A stretch of DNA of 64,000 bases from Dyella_B acidisoli (GCF_049532895.1 NZ_CP064031.1:1240001-1304000), one strand, 5' to 3'; positions 1-8,114 are shown, numbered from the stretch's first letter. Translations and numbers: made by a program. The notes: generated by a model not told the origin, from the sequence alone.

Positions 1-177
1 GACCTGCTCCAACACCTTGTCCAAAGCTGCTGTGTCGTCGCCAAGCGACGAAAGCGGTAACTTGATAGTAACTGCTTTAATGCCATTGGACTGGATGAGC
101 TTGAGCGCCTTGCTCCAGCTCGATTCGTCGGCCCATGCACCATGGACAAGTACTGCCATTATCCCGTCTATGCTCAT
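1..177 (-). CDS. alpha/beta hydrolase, N-terminal part (cut by window edge)
   Basis: The minus strand reads from an ATG at 177 and stays open to base 1, so only about 59 N-terminal residues are visible. The start MSIDGIMAVLVHGAWADESSW has the strand-plus-HG-x-W pattern of the oxyanion-hole loop of alpha/beta hydrolases (AB_hydrolase family). The nucleophile and His/Asp of the triad lie outside the window. AGGAG lies 8 bases upstream of the ATG. The gene is divergent from the CGNR regulator at 334, which may control it. Substrate unknown. Confidence 0.7.
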   Translation of the reverse strand, partial: MSIDGIMAVLVHGAWADESSWSKALKLIQSNGIKAVTIKLPLSSLGDDTAALDKVLEQV

Positions 178-240
178 TTTAAGCGCTCCTTTAGCGGGTT
201 GGGCGTGACCTGAAAGGGAGGCGGATACTTGAAATGCTAG

Positions 241-292
241 TAACCTCCTCAACGTTACGAACGAGGTTATTCTGACAAAAATAACTTGTCAA
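241..292. promoter_or_regulatory. candidate operator and promoter between hydrolase and CGNR regulator
   Basis: A perfect 7-bp inverted repeat, TAACCTC (241-247) and GAGGTTA (263-269), encloses an AACGTT core. A second inverted repeat, GTTATT (266-271) and AATAAC (280-285), overlaps it. On the minus strand TTGACA (292-287) followed 17 bases later by TAACCT looks like a sigma-70 promoter for the hydrolase, lying across the palindromes. I infer a binding site for the adjacent divergent CGNR regulator. Confidence 0.45.
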
Positions 293-333
293 TAGGCTTT
301 TAGGTGGTTACTTTGACGACCAGGAGGCTGCCC

Positions 334-972
334 ATGACCCCATCAACTCCCGCTCTTTTCCTGGCCGACTCTCTTGGCCTGGATTTCCTCAATTCCGTGG
401 CGACGCCTGTAGACACGCCCGTCGATTGGCTCGAAGACGGAGAGGGGCTGCTGAGCTGGCTTCAACAGGCGCGCCTGGTGCCGGATGAGGTGATCAGTGC
501 GATGCGGGAGCGTGCGATTCCGGGCGAGATCAATCGTCTGGCCGATCAGGCGCGCGCACTCAGAGAGTGGTTTCGCGCGTTCGTCCGCAAACACAAAGGG
601 CATCCGCTGAAGCCTGCGGATCTAGCTGAGCTTGAACCGCTCAATCAACTGCTCAAGCGCGACGAGCGGTATGGCGAAATCATCGCCGAAGCGCGTGATG
701 AGCATTTGGCACTGCGCCTGGTTCAAACACGCCGCTGGATTTCACCGGAAGCCTTGCTACTGCCTATCGCAGAATCGATGGCGCAGCTGGTTAGCATGGA
801 AGACTTCGCTTATGTAAAGGCGTGCGAAGGGCCCACTTGTACGTTGCTATTCGTGGATCACACACGAGGACATGCGCGCCGCTGGTGCAGCATGTCGCTT
901 TGCGGGAACCGTGCGAAACAAGCTGCGCATAGGCATCGTCTAAAGGCAACGACAAGCGTGCAGAAAGCTTGA
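334..972 (+). CDS. ABATE/CGNR zinc-finger transcriptional regulator
   Basis: A 212-residue protein with the two-domain layout of CGNR regulators (PF07336 ABATE domain, then PF11706 zf-CGNR). The N-terminal half (LGLDFLNS near residue 20, then an acidic WLEDGEGLLSWL stretch) matches the ABATE domain. The C-terminus has C-x4-C ... WCSMSLCGNRAKQ, which holds the zinc ligands and the CGNR signature. I chose the ATG at 334 because AGGAGG lies 6 bases upstream. A GTG at 304 in frame has no Shine-Dalgarno sequence. The gene is divergent from an alpha/beta hydrolase and faces palindromes at 241-285, so local control of the hydrolase is likely. The ligand is unknown. Confidence 0.85.
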   Translation: MTPSTPALFLADSLGLDFLNSVATPVDTPVDWLEDGEGLLSWLQQARLVPDEVISAMRERAIPGEINRLADQARALREWFRAFVRKHKGHPLKPADLAELEPLNQLLKRDERYGEIIAEARDEHLALRLVQTRRWISPEALLLPIAESMAQLVSMEDFAYVKACEGPTCTLLFVDHTRGHARRWCSMSLCGNRAKQAAHRHRLKATTSVQKA

Positions 973-1213
973 TTTCATCGAGCATGAAATCATGAAGAAG
1001 CTCTGCGTGATTAAGAACACATCTTTTTCACTCTGCTGAACATTTCCGCACGAACTTGCTGCGTCGCAGGATGACAGCAGCAAATTCTCTCGATCATTCT
1101 CTCCCCACTTCCAGGTCTATTTGCTGATAGGGAGCAGGCGCACGTGTTGTGCGCCCGCTGAAGGCAGCTGTTGCCTGACAAGCGCAAGGGGCGCTTCTTT
1201 AGGGAGAGATCAC

Positions 1214-4141
1214 ATGATGGGTCGCAAGTCGTTACGGAAGATGGTGGGGTGTTTCGCAGGTTTATCGCGTCGCCAGCTGGTAGTGGCATGTGCAATGAGC
1301 TTGATGGCCAATCTGGCTTTGAGCGATGCAGGGGCGCAAGACACACAAGTTCAATCGGCGACGAAGCCGGCAAACATCGAGACCCATACGCAGCAAGCCA
1401 AGCCCACTGGCAAAACGCAGAAACCGCAACAAGGTTCGGTCCGCAATCTCGATACGGTCGTCGTCACCGGCATTCGTGGCAGCATCGAAGGTGCGCTCAA
1501 GGCCAAGCAAAATTCCGACAACATCGTGGAAGCGATATCCGCCGAGGACATCGGCAAGCTGCCGGATGCGAGCATCGCCGAGAGCCTGTCGCATTTGCCC
1601 GGTTTGGCAACGCAGCGTTTGGATGGCCGTGCCAACGTCATTTCCATCCGTGGCTTTTCGCCGGATTTCTCCGGCACCACGCTCAACGGACGCGAGCAGG
1701 CCACCGTCGGGGAGAACCGCGGCGTTGAATACGATCAGTATCCGTCGGAACTGATCAGCGGCGCAGTCGTATACAAAACACCTGACGCAAGCCTCGTAGG
1801 GCAGGGCCTTTCAGGCACGGTGGACCTGCACACCATCAAACCGCTGGATCTGCCTCGTCGCGCCATCGCCGCAAATCTGCGCGGCGAGTACACCACTAAC
1901 GGCACGCTTAGTCCCGGAACAGGTGTTGGTGACTTGGGGCATCGCACCAGCTTCTCGTACATCGATCAGTTTTTTGATCACACCTTGGGCTTGGCGATGG
2001 GTTTTGCGCAACTCGACTCGCCCATCCAGGAGAAGCAATACCAAGCGTGGTGGTGGAGCGTGGACAATGGCTCAGCGGGTATTGATCACAACTGGGGTGG
2101 CCCGCATACACCGGGCATGCCGGACAACGTGATATCGCAGGAAGGCATGCAACTGCGCGCGCAATCGGAAAACCAACTGCGCAACGGTCTGATGACGGTA
2201 CTGGAATGGGCTCCGGGCGATCACTACCACTCCACGCTCGATCTGTACTACTCCGTCTTCAACGAGCGCAAATACAAGAACGGCGTGCAGTGGTCGAGCA
2301 GTCCTTACAACAATGTCTCCTACTCAGACGTGGGTGTGACGCCGGCCTTTCCGTACCCCATCGTGACCTCGGGCACGGTCAACGGCATCCAGCCGATTCT
2401 GCAGAACGAATACACCAAAGAGCATGACAAGCTGTTTTCCGCGGGCTGGAACAATCAGTACGACTTCGGCAACGGCTGGATGGCCATGGCCGACTTGTCG
2501 TACTCCAGCGCGAAGAAATCCTTGCACGACGCGTATCTGTTTAGCGGTCTGGCCAATGCTGGGACGACGAGCGTGCAGTTCAACACGCCGGTCGGTGACG
2601 GCTATCCTTATTTCACGCCAGGCGTCGACTTGAGTGGCCCTTCGATCGTCTTCACCGATCCGGACAACTATGGCTATAACGGACGCGAGGAGTTCGACCG
2701 GCAAAATGACAACATTCACGCCGTGCGCATGGAAGTGAGCCATCCGGTGGGCTGGATCTTCAGCGATGTCACGTTGGGTGTGAATTATTCGGACCGCAAG
2801 AAGACCAAGCAGGCTGATGTGTTTTTCGCCTGGCTCAACGGTAATGGCTCCACCTCCGGTACGTATCGCCCGGGCTTTGGTGTGCCGGTCGATCCCAGCC
2901 TGCTGTACGCACCGACATCGCTGAGTTACGGCGGCATTTCCGGAATCCTCGACTACAACGTACTGGATGCACTGCAGCAGCAGTTCTATCTCACCCAGCG
3001 CAATGGCCAGGCAGACTGGAGTCGCAACTACACGATTGAAGAAAAAGTCCCGGTGGCCTATGTCAAATTCAACATCGACACACAGCTGGGCGACGTGCCC
3101 TTGCGCGGTAACGTCGGCGTGCAGTTCGTGCATACCGACCAGTCGTCGCAGGCTTTCCAGACCAATGGCAATGCGCTGGTTGGCACACTTACAGGTGGTG
3201 CCAAATACAACAATGTGCTGCCCAGCCTGAATCTGGTGGCGCAGCTTAGCGAAGGGCAGTTGCTGCGTTTTGGTTTTGCGAAGACCATGGCGCGCGGGCG
3301 CATCGATGATGAGAAAGTAGCGAGCACGGCGGGTGTGGCGCTGGTTACCAGTGGCCCTGGTGCGGGCAAAGTGCTGTGGTCCGGCAGCGGCGGCAACCCG
3401 CAGTTGAAGCCTTATGTGGCTGTGGGCACCGATTTGTCGTGGGAGAAATATTTCGGCAAATCCAGCTACGTCGCGGTGGCGGTGTTCAACAAGAACCTGC
3501 TCAATTACATCTACGACAAGACCGTACTGGATTTCGATTTCGCTAAGGCCGGATATGTCAACGACACTCCGTCGCTTACACCATCCAGCAACATCGGCTC
3601 GTTTACCCGGCCGGAGAACGGTGCCGGCGGCAAGATGCGCGGTCTTGAACTTTCGGGTGTGTTGGAAGGCGGCTTGGTGTCATCTGCGATCGATGGTTTC
3701 GGCGTGCAGGCCAATTTCTCGCTCACCAATAGCTCGATTCCCGTAAGCGCGGTATCCACCATTCCCGGCAGCCCGTCCACACTGCCAGGACTGTCGCGCA
3801 AGGTAGCGAACCTTGAGTTGTACTACGAGAAGTACGGATGGTCCGTGCGTATTTCCGAGCGTTACCGTTCGTCATTCACCGGCGAAGCCGTGGCGCTGTT
3901 CGATCAACTGGGCTACACCAAGATCCTGGCCGACAAGCAGACGGATTTTCAGGCCGGCTACGACTTTCCTGACGGCCGCTGGCATGGTCTCTCAGTGTTG
4001 CTCCAGATCTACAACCTGACCAACTCGGCGAACAAGACGCAGCAGATCTCCAACTTGCCGAATAACGTACAGGTGGCGCGTCCGCTGGATTACGTTACCT
4101 GGGGACGCACTGTGATGCTCGGTTTGAACTACAGGTTGTAG
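1214..4141 (+). CDS. TonB-dependent receptor (TIGR01782, Xanthomonas/Caulobacter type)
   Basis: A 975-residue outer-membrane transporter. It has a long N-terminus with a signal segment (about residues 20-42, ending near AGAQD), a TonB box DTVVVTG near residue 80, and a plug with GKLPDASIAESLSHLPGL and VISIRGFSPDFSGTTLNGRE. An aromatic-rich beta-barrel runs to the terminal TWGRTVMLGLNYRL. The plug wording is typical of the TIGR01782 subfamily, whose members often import plant-derived carbohydrates or oligomers. The last residue is Leu, not the usual Phe. ATG 1214 is chosen because GGGAGAG precedes it. The in-frame ATG at 1121 would add 31 residues that do not look like a signal. No substrate-specific neighbour is present. 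Confidence 0.93.
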   Translation: MMGRKSLRKMVGCFAGLSRRQLVVACAMSLMANLALSDAGAQDTQVQSATKPANIETHTQQAKPTGKTQKPQQGSVRNLDTVVVTGIRGSIEGALKAKQNSDNIVEAISAEDIGKLPDASIAESLSHLPGLATQRLDGRANVISIRGFSPDFSGTTLNGREQATVGENRGVEYDQYPSELISGAVVYKTPDASLVGQGLSGTVDLHTIKPLDLPRRAIAANLRGEYTTNGTLSPGTGVGDLGHRTSFSYIDQFFDHTLGLAMGFAQLDSPIQEKQYQAWWWSVDNGSAGIDHNWGGPHTPGMPDNVISQEGMQLRAQSENQLRNGLMTVLEWAPGDHYHSTLDLYYSVFNERKYKNGVQWSSSPYNNVSYSDVGVTPAFPYPIVTSGTVNGIQPILQNEYTKEHDKLFSAGWNNQYDFGNGWMAMADLSYSSAKKSLHDAYLFSGLANAGTTSVQFNTPVGDGYPYFTPGVDLSGPSIVFTDPDNYGYNGREEFDRQNDNIHAVRMEVSHPVGWIFSDVTLGVNYSDRKKTKQADVFFAWLNGNGSTSGTYRPGFGVPVDPSLLYAPTSLSYGGISGILDYNVLDALQQQFYLTQRNGQADWSRNYTIEEKVPVAYVKFNIDTQLGDVPLRGNVGVQFVHTDQSSQAFQTNGNALVGTLTGGAKYNNVLPSLNLVAQLSEGQLLRFGFAKTMARGRIDDEKVASTAGVALVTSGPGAGKVLWSGSGGNPQLKPYVAVGTDLSWEKYFGKSSYVAVAVFNKNLLNYIYDKTVLDFDFAKAGYVNDTPSLTPSSNIGSFTRPENGAGGKMRGLELSGVLEGGLVSSAIDGFGVQANFSLTNSSIPVSAVSTIPGSPSTLPGLSRKVANLELYYEKYGWSVRISERYRSSFTGEAVALFDQLGYTKILADKQTDFQAGYDFPDGRWHGLSVLLQIYNLTNSANKTQQISNLPNNVQVARPLDYVTWGRTVMLGLNYRL

Positions 4142-4157
4142 CCACGCTTTCATGCAG

Positions 4158-4188
4158 GCATCGGCTCGACAGGGCGAGTCGATGCTTT
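4158..4188. terminator. stem-loop after TonB receptor
   Basis: GCATCGGCTCG (4158-4168) pairs with CGAGTCGATGC (4175-4185) with one G-U wobble and a 6-base loop, followed by a short TTT. It lies between the TonB receptor and the convergent micropeptide gene and could end transcripts from both sides. Confidence 0.5.
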
Positions 4189-4200
4189 GCGAAGTATGGC

Positions 4201-4287
4201 TCAGGTCAACATGGCGCCCAGCGTTGCAACGCAGATCACCAGGCAGGCAGCGAACAGGCTGTGCAGCATCAGGGTTTCGAATTTCAT
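4201..4287 (-). CDS. 28-residue membrane micropeptide, copy 1
   Basis: A short gene: ATG at 4287, 28 codons, TGA at 4201. The peptide starts MKFETLML and is almost wholly hydrophobic from residue 6 to 27 (core LFAACLVICVATLGAML), so it should form one transmembrane helix. GGAGAA lies upstream with a 7-base spacer. Its copy at 7842-7928 has 24 of 28 identical residues and the same upstream architecture, which argues that it is translated and selected. A sigma-54 type promoter lies at 4333-4349, giving a predicted 5' leader of about 35 bases. Two cysteines (15 and 19) are conserved between copies. I recognise no family and do not assign a function. Confidence 0.7.
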   Translation of the reverse strand: MKFETLMLHSLFAACLVICVATLGAMLT

Positions 4288-4332
4288 GGCGGTTCTCCGT
4301 GAGTTGATGAGTGAAGCTTTCGATGTAGATAT

Positions 4333-4349
4333 GGCAAGGCTTGTGCCAA
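4333..4349 (-). promoter_or_regulatory. sigma-54 (-24/-12) promoter of micropeptide copy 1
   Basis: On the minus strand TTGGCACAAGCCTTGCC matches the RpoN consensus TTGGCACG-N4-TTGCW. The invariant GG (4347-4346) and GC (4335-4334) are separated by exactly 10 bases. The predicted transcription start is near 4322. Confidence 0.65.
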
Positions 4350-4380
4350 GTCGTTGTGCTCACGAAAAACCGCGGTCTTA

Positions 4381-4448
4381 AGCCATTTCTCGATATTTCG
4401 GTCGATGCGCGTACCTGTCCGCGGACGGTTGTCCGCGTTGTCCGGACA
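4381..4448 (-). promoter_or_regulatory. upstream activator-type palindromes, micropeptide copy 1
   Basis: TGTCCGCGGACG (4416-4427, one mismatch from a perfect palindrome) is followed by TGTCCG (4430-4435) and CGGACA (4443-4448) with a 7-base spacer. The sites are centred 75 and 92.5 bp upstream of the -24 GG. The same distances occur at copy 2. A conserved AGCCATTTCTCGATAT block (4381-4396) lies between them and the promoter and could be a bending-protein site. I infer a bacterial enhancer-binding protein site. Confidence 0.6.
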
Positions 4449-4500
4449 GCGGGCGGACGAAGAGAAATTGGTTCACGGCCACGTGCCCCTTCTCAGCATG

Positions 4501-4579
4501 CGTCGCCCCGGCGAAGGCCGGAGCCCAGTGACTTTTACGATCCACAAGACGCTAGGCCCCGGCCTTCGCCGGGGCGACG
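4501..4579. repeat. dispersed palindromic repeat (family A, copy 1)
   Basis: A perfect 21-bp inverted repeat (4501-4521 and 4559-4579, built on CCCCGGCGAAGGCCGG) encloses a spacer containing CAGTGACTTTTACGATCCAC. A near copy lies at 48353-48435. This is a REP/BIME-like intergenic element. Confidence 0.8.
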
Positions 4580-4656
4580 AGTCTTTTAGCTAATTCGGTA
4601 GGACAGGCAAAGGCAGCGGGCACAACCAGGACAGCGCCAGTGCGCACTCACTTACG

Positions 4657-5826
4657 ATGGGCACCCAAGATCACAAGCTTGCGTGGATCCAGGCACTGCG
4701 CGGCATCGCAGCCTTCATGGTCGTGCTGGTGCATAACCGCGGCGCGCTGATGGGTACCAATGCTGGCCAACTCATCGCCGACCACCTGTTCTTGCCGCTG
4801 AGCATGGGCGTGGATCTCTTCTTCATCATCAGCGGCTTTCTGATGGTACTGACCACCCGGGACTTTGACGCAAGCCGTGCATACGCATGGAAGTTCACGG
4901 CCAAACGCATCGCAAGAATCTGGCCCTTATTTGCCATCGCTTCATTGATCGCCGTGGCGGTCGACCACCACGGCATTCACGGGTTTCTCCACGCTTCCGT
5001 CTTGTTCCCGTATCTGGAAGGCTTGCTCTCCATCCCGCACGATCCCGCTGCATCGCCCATCTATTTCAATATGGCGTTAGGTGTGGCGTGGACGTTGTGT
5101 TTCGAGTGCTATTTTTATCTGGTATTCGCAGCGTGCATGCTTTTCGGTCGGCATCGCTATGGGGTGATGGCGGGTTGGTTTGCCCTGACGCTGATTGCAA
5201 TTCCGCTTCTGCGCGGCAGTTACAGCCTTGGCGTTGCTTCGCAACCGCTGGTGACGTGGTCGAGATATGCCAACCTCGCGATCAATCCGATCGTCTGGGA
5301 GTTCATATTTGGCATGCTTGCCGGATGGCTGTATTGCTCCCGCTTTACGATCAAGCACGTTGCAACTGTCTACGTTACGGTGATCTTGCTGCTCGCCACG
5401 CTGCTTATCGGCTGGCATCGCATCGGCATGGTGAATTTCTTCGGCCCGCGCGGATGGGGCGCGCCGCTGGCCATCCTGTTCTTCGGTATCGTGTTGCTCG
5501 CCAAGCGCGGCGATATCAAAGTGCCAGCGTGGACCGTGTGGATGGGCGAGATTTCTTATTCGCTCTATCTCATGCACGTCTATGTGTTTGAACTTGTGCA
5601 ACGTGTGGCGACGCGTATCCCCATGGAGCCGGATGTATACAGGGTGGTACTTTTCGTGACGCGGCCGATCATCGCGGTGGCCTGTGCCTGGCTCATGTTC
5701 CGCTATATCGAAGCGCCGGCCTCGGCATGGATGCGCAAACGCTTGGTTGGCATCCGGCTTCCCGTATTCACACGACGCTGGTCGTTTCAGCGGCATTCCG
5801 TGCCAACAAGCCGGGATGCGGGTTGA
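4657..5826 (+). CDS. acyltransferase 3 family membrane protein (OafA/YrhL-like)
   Basis: A 389-residue polytopic membrane protein. The N-terminus has the family hallmark LAWIQALRGIAAFMVVLVHNRG (R-G-x-A...H), followed by FFIISGFLM near residue 55 and about ten hydrophobic segments, ending with the conserved EISYSLYLMHVYVF region near residue 300. Acyltransferase 3 proteins move acyl groups from acyl-CoA through the membrane to sugars of O-antigen, polysaccharide or other acceptors. No polysaccharide genes are adjacent, so the acceptor is unknown. Its end overlaps the convergent DUF1501 gene by 59 bp. Confidence 0.88.
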   Translation: MGTQDHKLAWIQALRGIAAFMVVLVHNRGALMGTNAGQLIADHLFLPLSMGVDLFFIISGFLMVLTTRDFDASRAYAWKFTAKRIARIWPLFAIASLIAVAVDHHGIHGFLHASVLFPYLEGLLSIPHDPAASPIYFNMALGVAWTLCFECYFYLVFAACMLFGRHRYGVMAGWFALTLIAIPLLRGSYSLGVASQPLVTWSRYANLAINPIVWEFIFGMLAGWLYCSRFTIKHVATVYVTVILLLATLLIGWHRIGMVNFFGPRGWGAPLAILFFGIVLLAKRGDIKVPAWTVWMGEISYSLYLMHVYVFELVQRVATRIPMEPDVYRVVLFVTRPIIAVACAWLMFRYIEAPASAWMRKRLVGIRLPVFTRRWSFQRHSVPTSRDAG

Positions 5827-6853
5827 TCCCAAAAGGCGCGGTTTCGCCCAATCGCAATGCTGAAGCGACGAAAGCCCAGAGTGCTTCGGGTGGCGGCGCA
5901 TTCGCAGGCGGCGATCCGTCAGGTTGTTGGCGCGCGGCAGCGCCAGTCTTGACGTATTTGCCGATCACGGTAGCGGTACCGCCTTTGGCGTGATCGGCAC
6001 CGGGTAGTGTGCGGCTGAATTCGCCCGTCAGCAGCGTTACGACATTGCGGCCCGGCATGGTCATGACGCGGCTGAGAAACGTTGCCAGCATCGGTGTAAT
6101 GGGAGCCATGATCTCGCGTGCAACTTTTCCGGTGTCGTCGAGGTGAGTATCAAATTGGCGATCCTGCCGGCCGGTATACGCCGGTTGCGCAAAGATCACG
6201 TTGGCGCCTTCATGCACCAGTGCCTCTACGGCGGTGAAGGTTGCTCGCTGGCTGTCGATGGTAGGGTTGGTGCCGAATGCGCCATAGGCTTCTCGGATGT
6301 CGTTGAATTGCGTGACGGAGAGTGCGCGGCGGGCATCGTCGAGTTTGATGATGTGTTCGAAACCAGAGTCGTGTTCGACGGGTGGATTGGCAGAGACACC
6401 TACCGGTAAACCCAGGTTATTGACGATGGCACACGAGACCGTGCTGCGCGGCATGGCGGCCGCCATGCGCAGCAGCTGACTGCGTGGGCCTGACTGCAAT
6501 ACCGCTGCACGTGAGTCGTTGTGCGAATAGAGCCCATGCCGGAAGTGCACCGATGCCATATGGGCCACGGCGACCGCGGGTAGCGTACCGAGCGAACCGG
6601 CATCGACATAAAGTCCATTGCCCAAGGCGCGCACGTTGTCTCGCGTTACGCCGAATGCACCATTGGCAAAAAACGCGTCTGCACTGTTGAACAGGCCGGC
6701 AGGGCCGCCGTTTAGCCACCACACAACCAGAGTAGGGCGTTCAGTGCGGTGACTTGATCGTGCCAGCAGATTCCAGTCGCCTAGGGCTAGCGTGCCAGTC
6801 AAAGCAGCACCTACCTTGAGGAAGCTACGTCGTGTCATTGCGTGCGTGTGCAT
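5768..6853 (-). CDS. DUF1501 family twin-arginine-exported protein
   Basis: A 361-residue protein with an N-terminal twin-arginine signal (TRRSFLKVGAALTGTLALGDW), indicating export in folded form. The body matches the DUF1501 family (sulfatase-like alkaline phosphatase fold): VVWWLNGGPAGLFNSADAF near residue 42 and VVTLLTGEFSRTLPGADHAKGGTATVIGKYV near residue 275. Members often pair with a DUF1800 protein, but none is adjacent here. An AGG-rich site precedes ATG 6853. It is divergent from the AraC regulator at 6985 and overlaps the acyltransferase tail to tail. Catalytic activity is not established for the family. Confidence 0.85.
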   Translation of the reverse strand: MHTHAMTRRSFLKVGAALTGTLALGDWNLLARSSHRTERPTLVVWWLNGGPAGLFNSADAFFANGAFGVTRDNVRALGNGLYVDAGSLGTLPAVAVAHMASVHFRHGLYSHNDSRAAVLQSGPRSQLLRMAAAMPRSTVSCAIVNNLGLPVGVSANPPVEHDSGFEHIIKLDDARRALSVTQFNDIREAYGAFGTNPTIDSQRATFTAVEALVHEGANVIFAQPAYTGRQDRQFDTHLDDTGKVAREIMAPITPMLATFLSRVMTMPGRNVVTLLTGEFSRTLPGADHAKGGTATVIGKYVKTGAAARQQPDGSPPANAPPPEALWAFVASALRLGETAPFGINPHPGLLARNAAETTSVV

Positions 6854-6984
6854 GTGAACCTGCCTTTTTCGACTTGGCGGCTGGCGCGATCACCGGTTGC
6901 ATTCAACTGATTGCCGCCTTGTTGCCTTCGCCACGATTTCAGACGTAGCCTAGGCCCGTCCGTCTTTCGAAAGGTGGCCATGTT

Positions 6985-7785
6985 GTGTCGCGTTTCAGAC
7001 AGCAGCCCCCACGCGTGAAAGTGTGGCCTATTACGGCGCTCGCCAAGGATTACCCGCGCGGATGGCATGTGCCCAAGCATCGCCATCGCCGTGGTCAGCT
7101 GATTTACGCCAAATCGGGCGTCATGCACGTGACTACGCGCGAAGGCATCTGGATCGTTCCGCCACAACGTTCCTTATGGATGCCGCTGGGAATGGAACAC
7201 GAAATTCATATGGAAGGGCAGGTGGCCGTTCGCATGCTGTATCTGGACCGCCTCAGCAGCGCATTGTTTGGTTCGCACTGCAAGGTGTTGGCAATATCAG
7301 GGCTGTTGCGGGAATTGATCTTGTCTGCTGTGCAGGCATACGCAGAGAAGCACAGGGAGCGCATGACGATCCTGGCGCCCTTGCTACTGCATGAATTGCA
7401 GGAAGCAAACGAAGAATCCTTGCATATACCGGTGCCGTCGGATCCGCGGCTCAAAAATGTATGCCAGCGGCTGCTTGCTGGAACATCACGGGTGGAAACG
7501 CTGGATCAGCTGGCCGCACATGTGGGCGCCAGCAGCCGAACCCTGGCGCGGTTGTTCGAGAGTGAATTGCAGATGTCATTCGTGCACTGGCGGCAGCATG
7601 TTCGGCTGGCCAGGGCACTGAGTCAGATAAGTCAGGGACACGCCATCAAAATGGTAGCCCGCGATGCGGGTTATGCGAGTTGCAGTGCTTTCAGCAGCAT
7701 GTTTCATCGCGTGCTGGGTGTTACGCCTACGCACTATATGAAGCAGGTGATAGAGCCTTCCGTGGTGTCTTCTCGTTCGCCGTGA
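6985..7785 (+). CDS. AraC family transcriptional regulator with cupin N-domain
   Basis: A 266-residue regulator. The N-terminal cupin sensor (about residues 10-95) has HVPKHRHRRGQLIYAKSGVMHV and IVPPQRSLWMPLGMEHEI. The C-terminal AraC DNA-binding domain (about 155-255) has two helix-turn-helix units, LDQLAAHVGASSRTLARLF and IKMVARDAGYASCSAFSSMFHRVLGVTP. The start is GTG with AAGGTGG upstream. This cupin/AraC layout is common in regulators of a divergent neighbour. Here that neighbour is the DUF1501 gene, 131 bp away. Ligand unknown. Confidence 0.9.
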   Translation: MSRFRQQPPRVKVWPITALAKDYPRGWHVPKHRHRRGQLIYAKSGVMHVTTREGIWIVPPQRSLWMPLGMEHEIHMEGQVAVRMLYLDRLSSALFGSHCKVLAISGLLRELILSAVQAYAEKHRERMTILAPLLLHELQEANEESLHIPVPSDPRLKNVCQRLLAGTSRVETLDQLAAHVGASSRTLARLFESELQMSFVHWRQHVRLARALSQISQGHAIKMVARDAGYASCSAFSSMFHRVLGVTPTHYMKQVIEPSVVSSRSP

Positions 7786-7834
7786 TTCACTCTTGCCGTC
7801 ATCGCTGCCTAGGAGGGGGCGGCAAGAGTGAATC
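7784..7834. terminator. bidirectional stem-loop after AraC regulator
   Basis: A perfect 15-bp stem (7784-7798 with 7820-7834, GATTCACTCTTGCCG and its complement) has a 21-base loop. It starts at the AraC stop codon and lies just beyond the stop of micropeptide copy 2, so it can serve both convergent genes. Confidence 0.55.
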
Positions 7835-7841
7835 GAATGAC

Positions 7842-7928
7842 TTAGGCAAGCATGGCACCCAGCGTTGTTACGCAAATCACCAGGCAAGCGACGAACAGAC
7901 TGTTCAGCATCAGTGTTTCGAATTTCAT
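7842..7928 (-). CDS. 28-residue membrane micropeptide, copy 2
   Basis: A 28-codon gene from ATG 7928 to TAA 7842. The peptide starts MKFETLMLNS, followed by the hydrophobic core LFVACLVICVTTLGAMLA, so one transmembrane helix is likely. AGGAGAA precedes the ATG. It differs from copy 1 (4201-4287) at only 4 of 28 positions. The promoter, conserved block and palindromes upstream align with those of copy 1 without gaps. It ends next to a strong stem-loop shared with the AraC gene. The function is unknown. A signalling, membrane-stress or toxin-like peptide are all possible. Confidence 0.7.
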   Translation of the reverse strand: MKFETLMLNSLFVACLVICVTTLGAMLA

Positions 7929-7971
7929 GGCTGTTCTCCTTGGTGGGCTACGTGGCTTTCGAATGAGGTAG

Positions 7972-7988
7972 TGCATAGCCCATGCCAA
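7972..7988 (-). promoter_or_regulatory. sigma-54 (-24/-12) promoter of micropeptide copy 2
   Basis: On the minus strand TTGGCATGGGCTATGCA has the RpoN GG-N10-GC spacing (GG at 7986-7985, GC at 7974-7973). The -12 element TATGCA is slightly weaker than in copy 1. The predicted start is near 7961, leaving a leader of about 33 bases. Confidence 0.6.
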
Positions 7989-8019
7989 TGGCGTGGGCAT
8001 GCAAAAGGCCGCGTATTTC

Positions 8020-8088
8020 AGCCATTTTTCGATATGCGGAGTAGGACAAGAGCTTGTCCGCGGACAGCTGTCCGCCTTGTTCGGACAG
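8020..8088 (-). promoter_or_regulatory. upstream activator-type palindromes, micropeptide copy 2
   Basis: The perfect palindrome TGTCCGCGGACA (8055-8066) is followed by CTGTCCG (8068-8074) and CGGACAG (8082-8088) with a 7-base spacer. Distances to the -24 GG (75 and 92.5 bp from centre) equal those of copy 1. An extra inverted repeat, GGACAAG (8044-8050) and CTTGTCC (8053-8059), overlaps the first site. The conserved AGCCATTTTTCGATAT block is at 8020-8035. Confidence 0.6.
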
Positions 8089-8114
8089 TATCTGGACATT
8101 CTTGGGCACTCACA

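Noticed and set aside
4501..4579. Direct/inverted repeats as a CRISPR array
   Set aside because: Repeats here and elsewhere are palindromic, dispersed singly and have no regular spacers. No cas genes in the window.
4187..4589. Overlapping 64-82-codon plus-strand frames
   Set aside because: They run through the sigma-54 region and the palindromic repeat, have no ribosome sites and encode Arg/Pro-rich low-complexity products.
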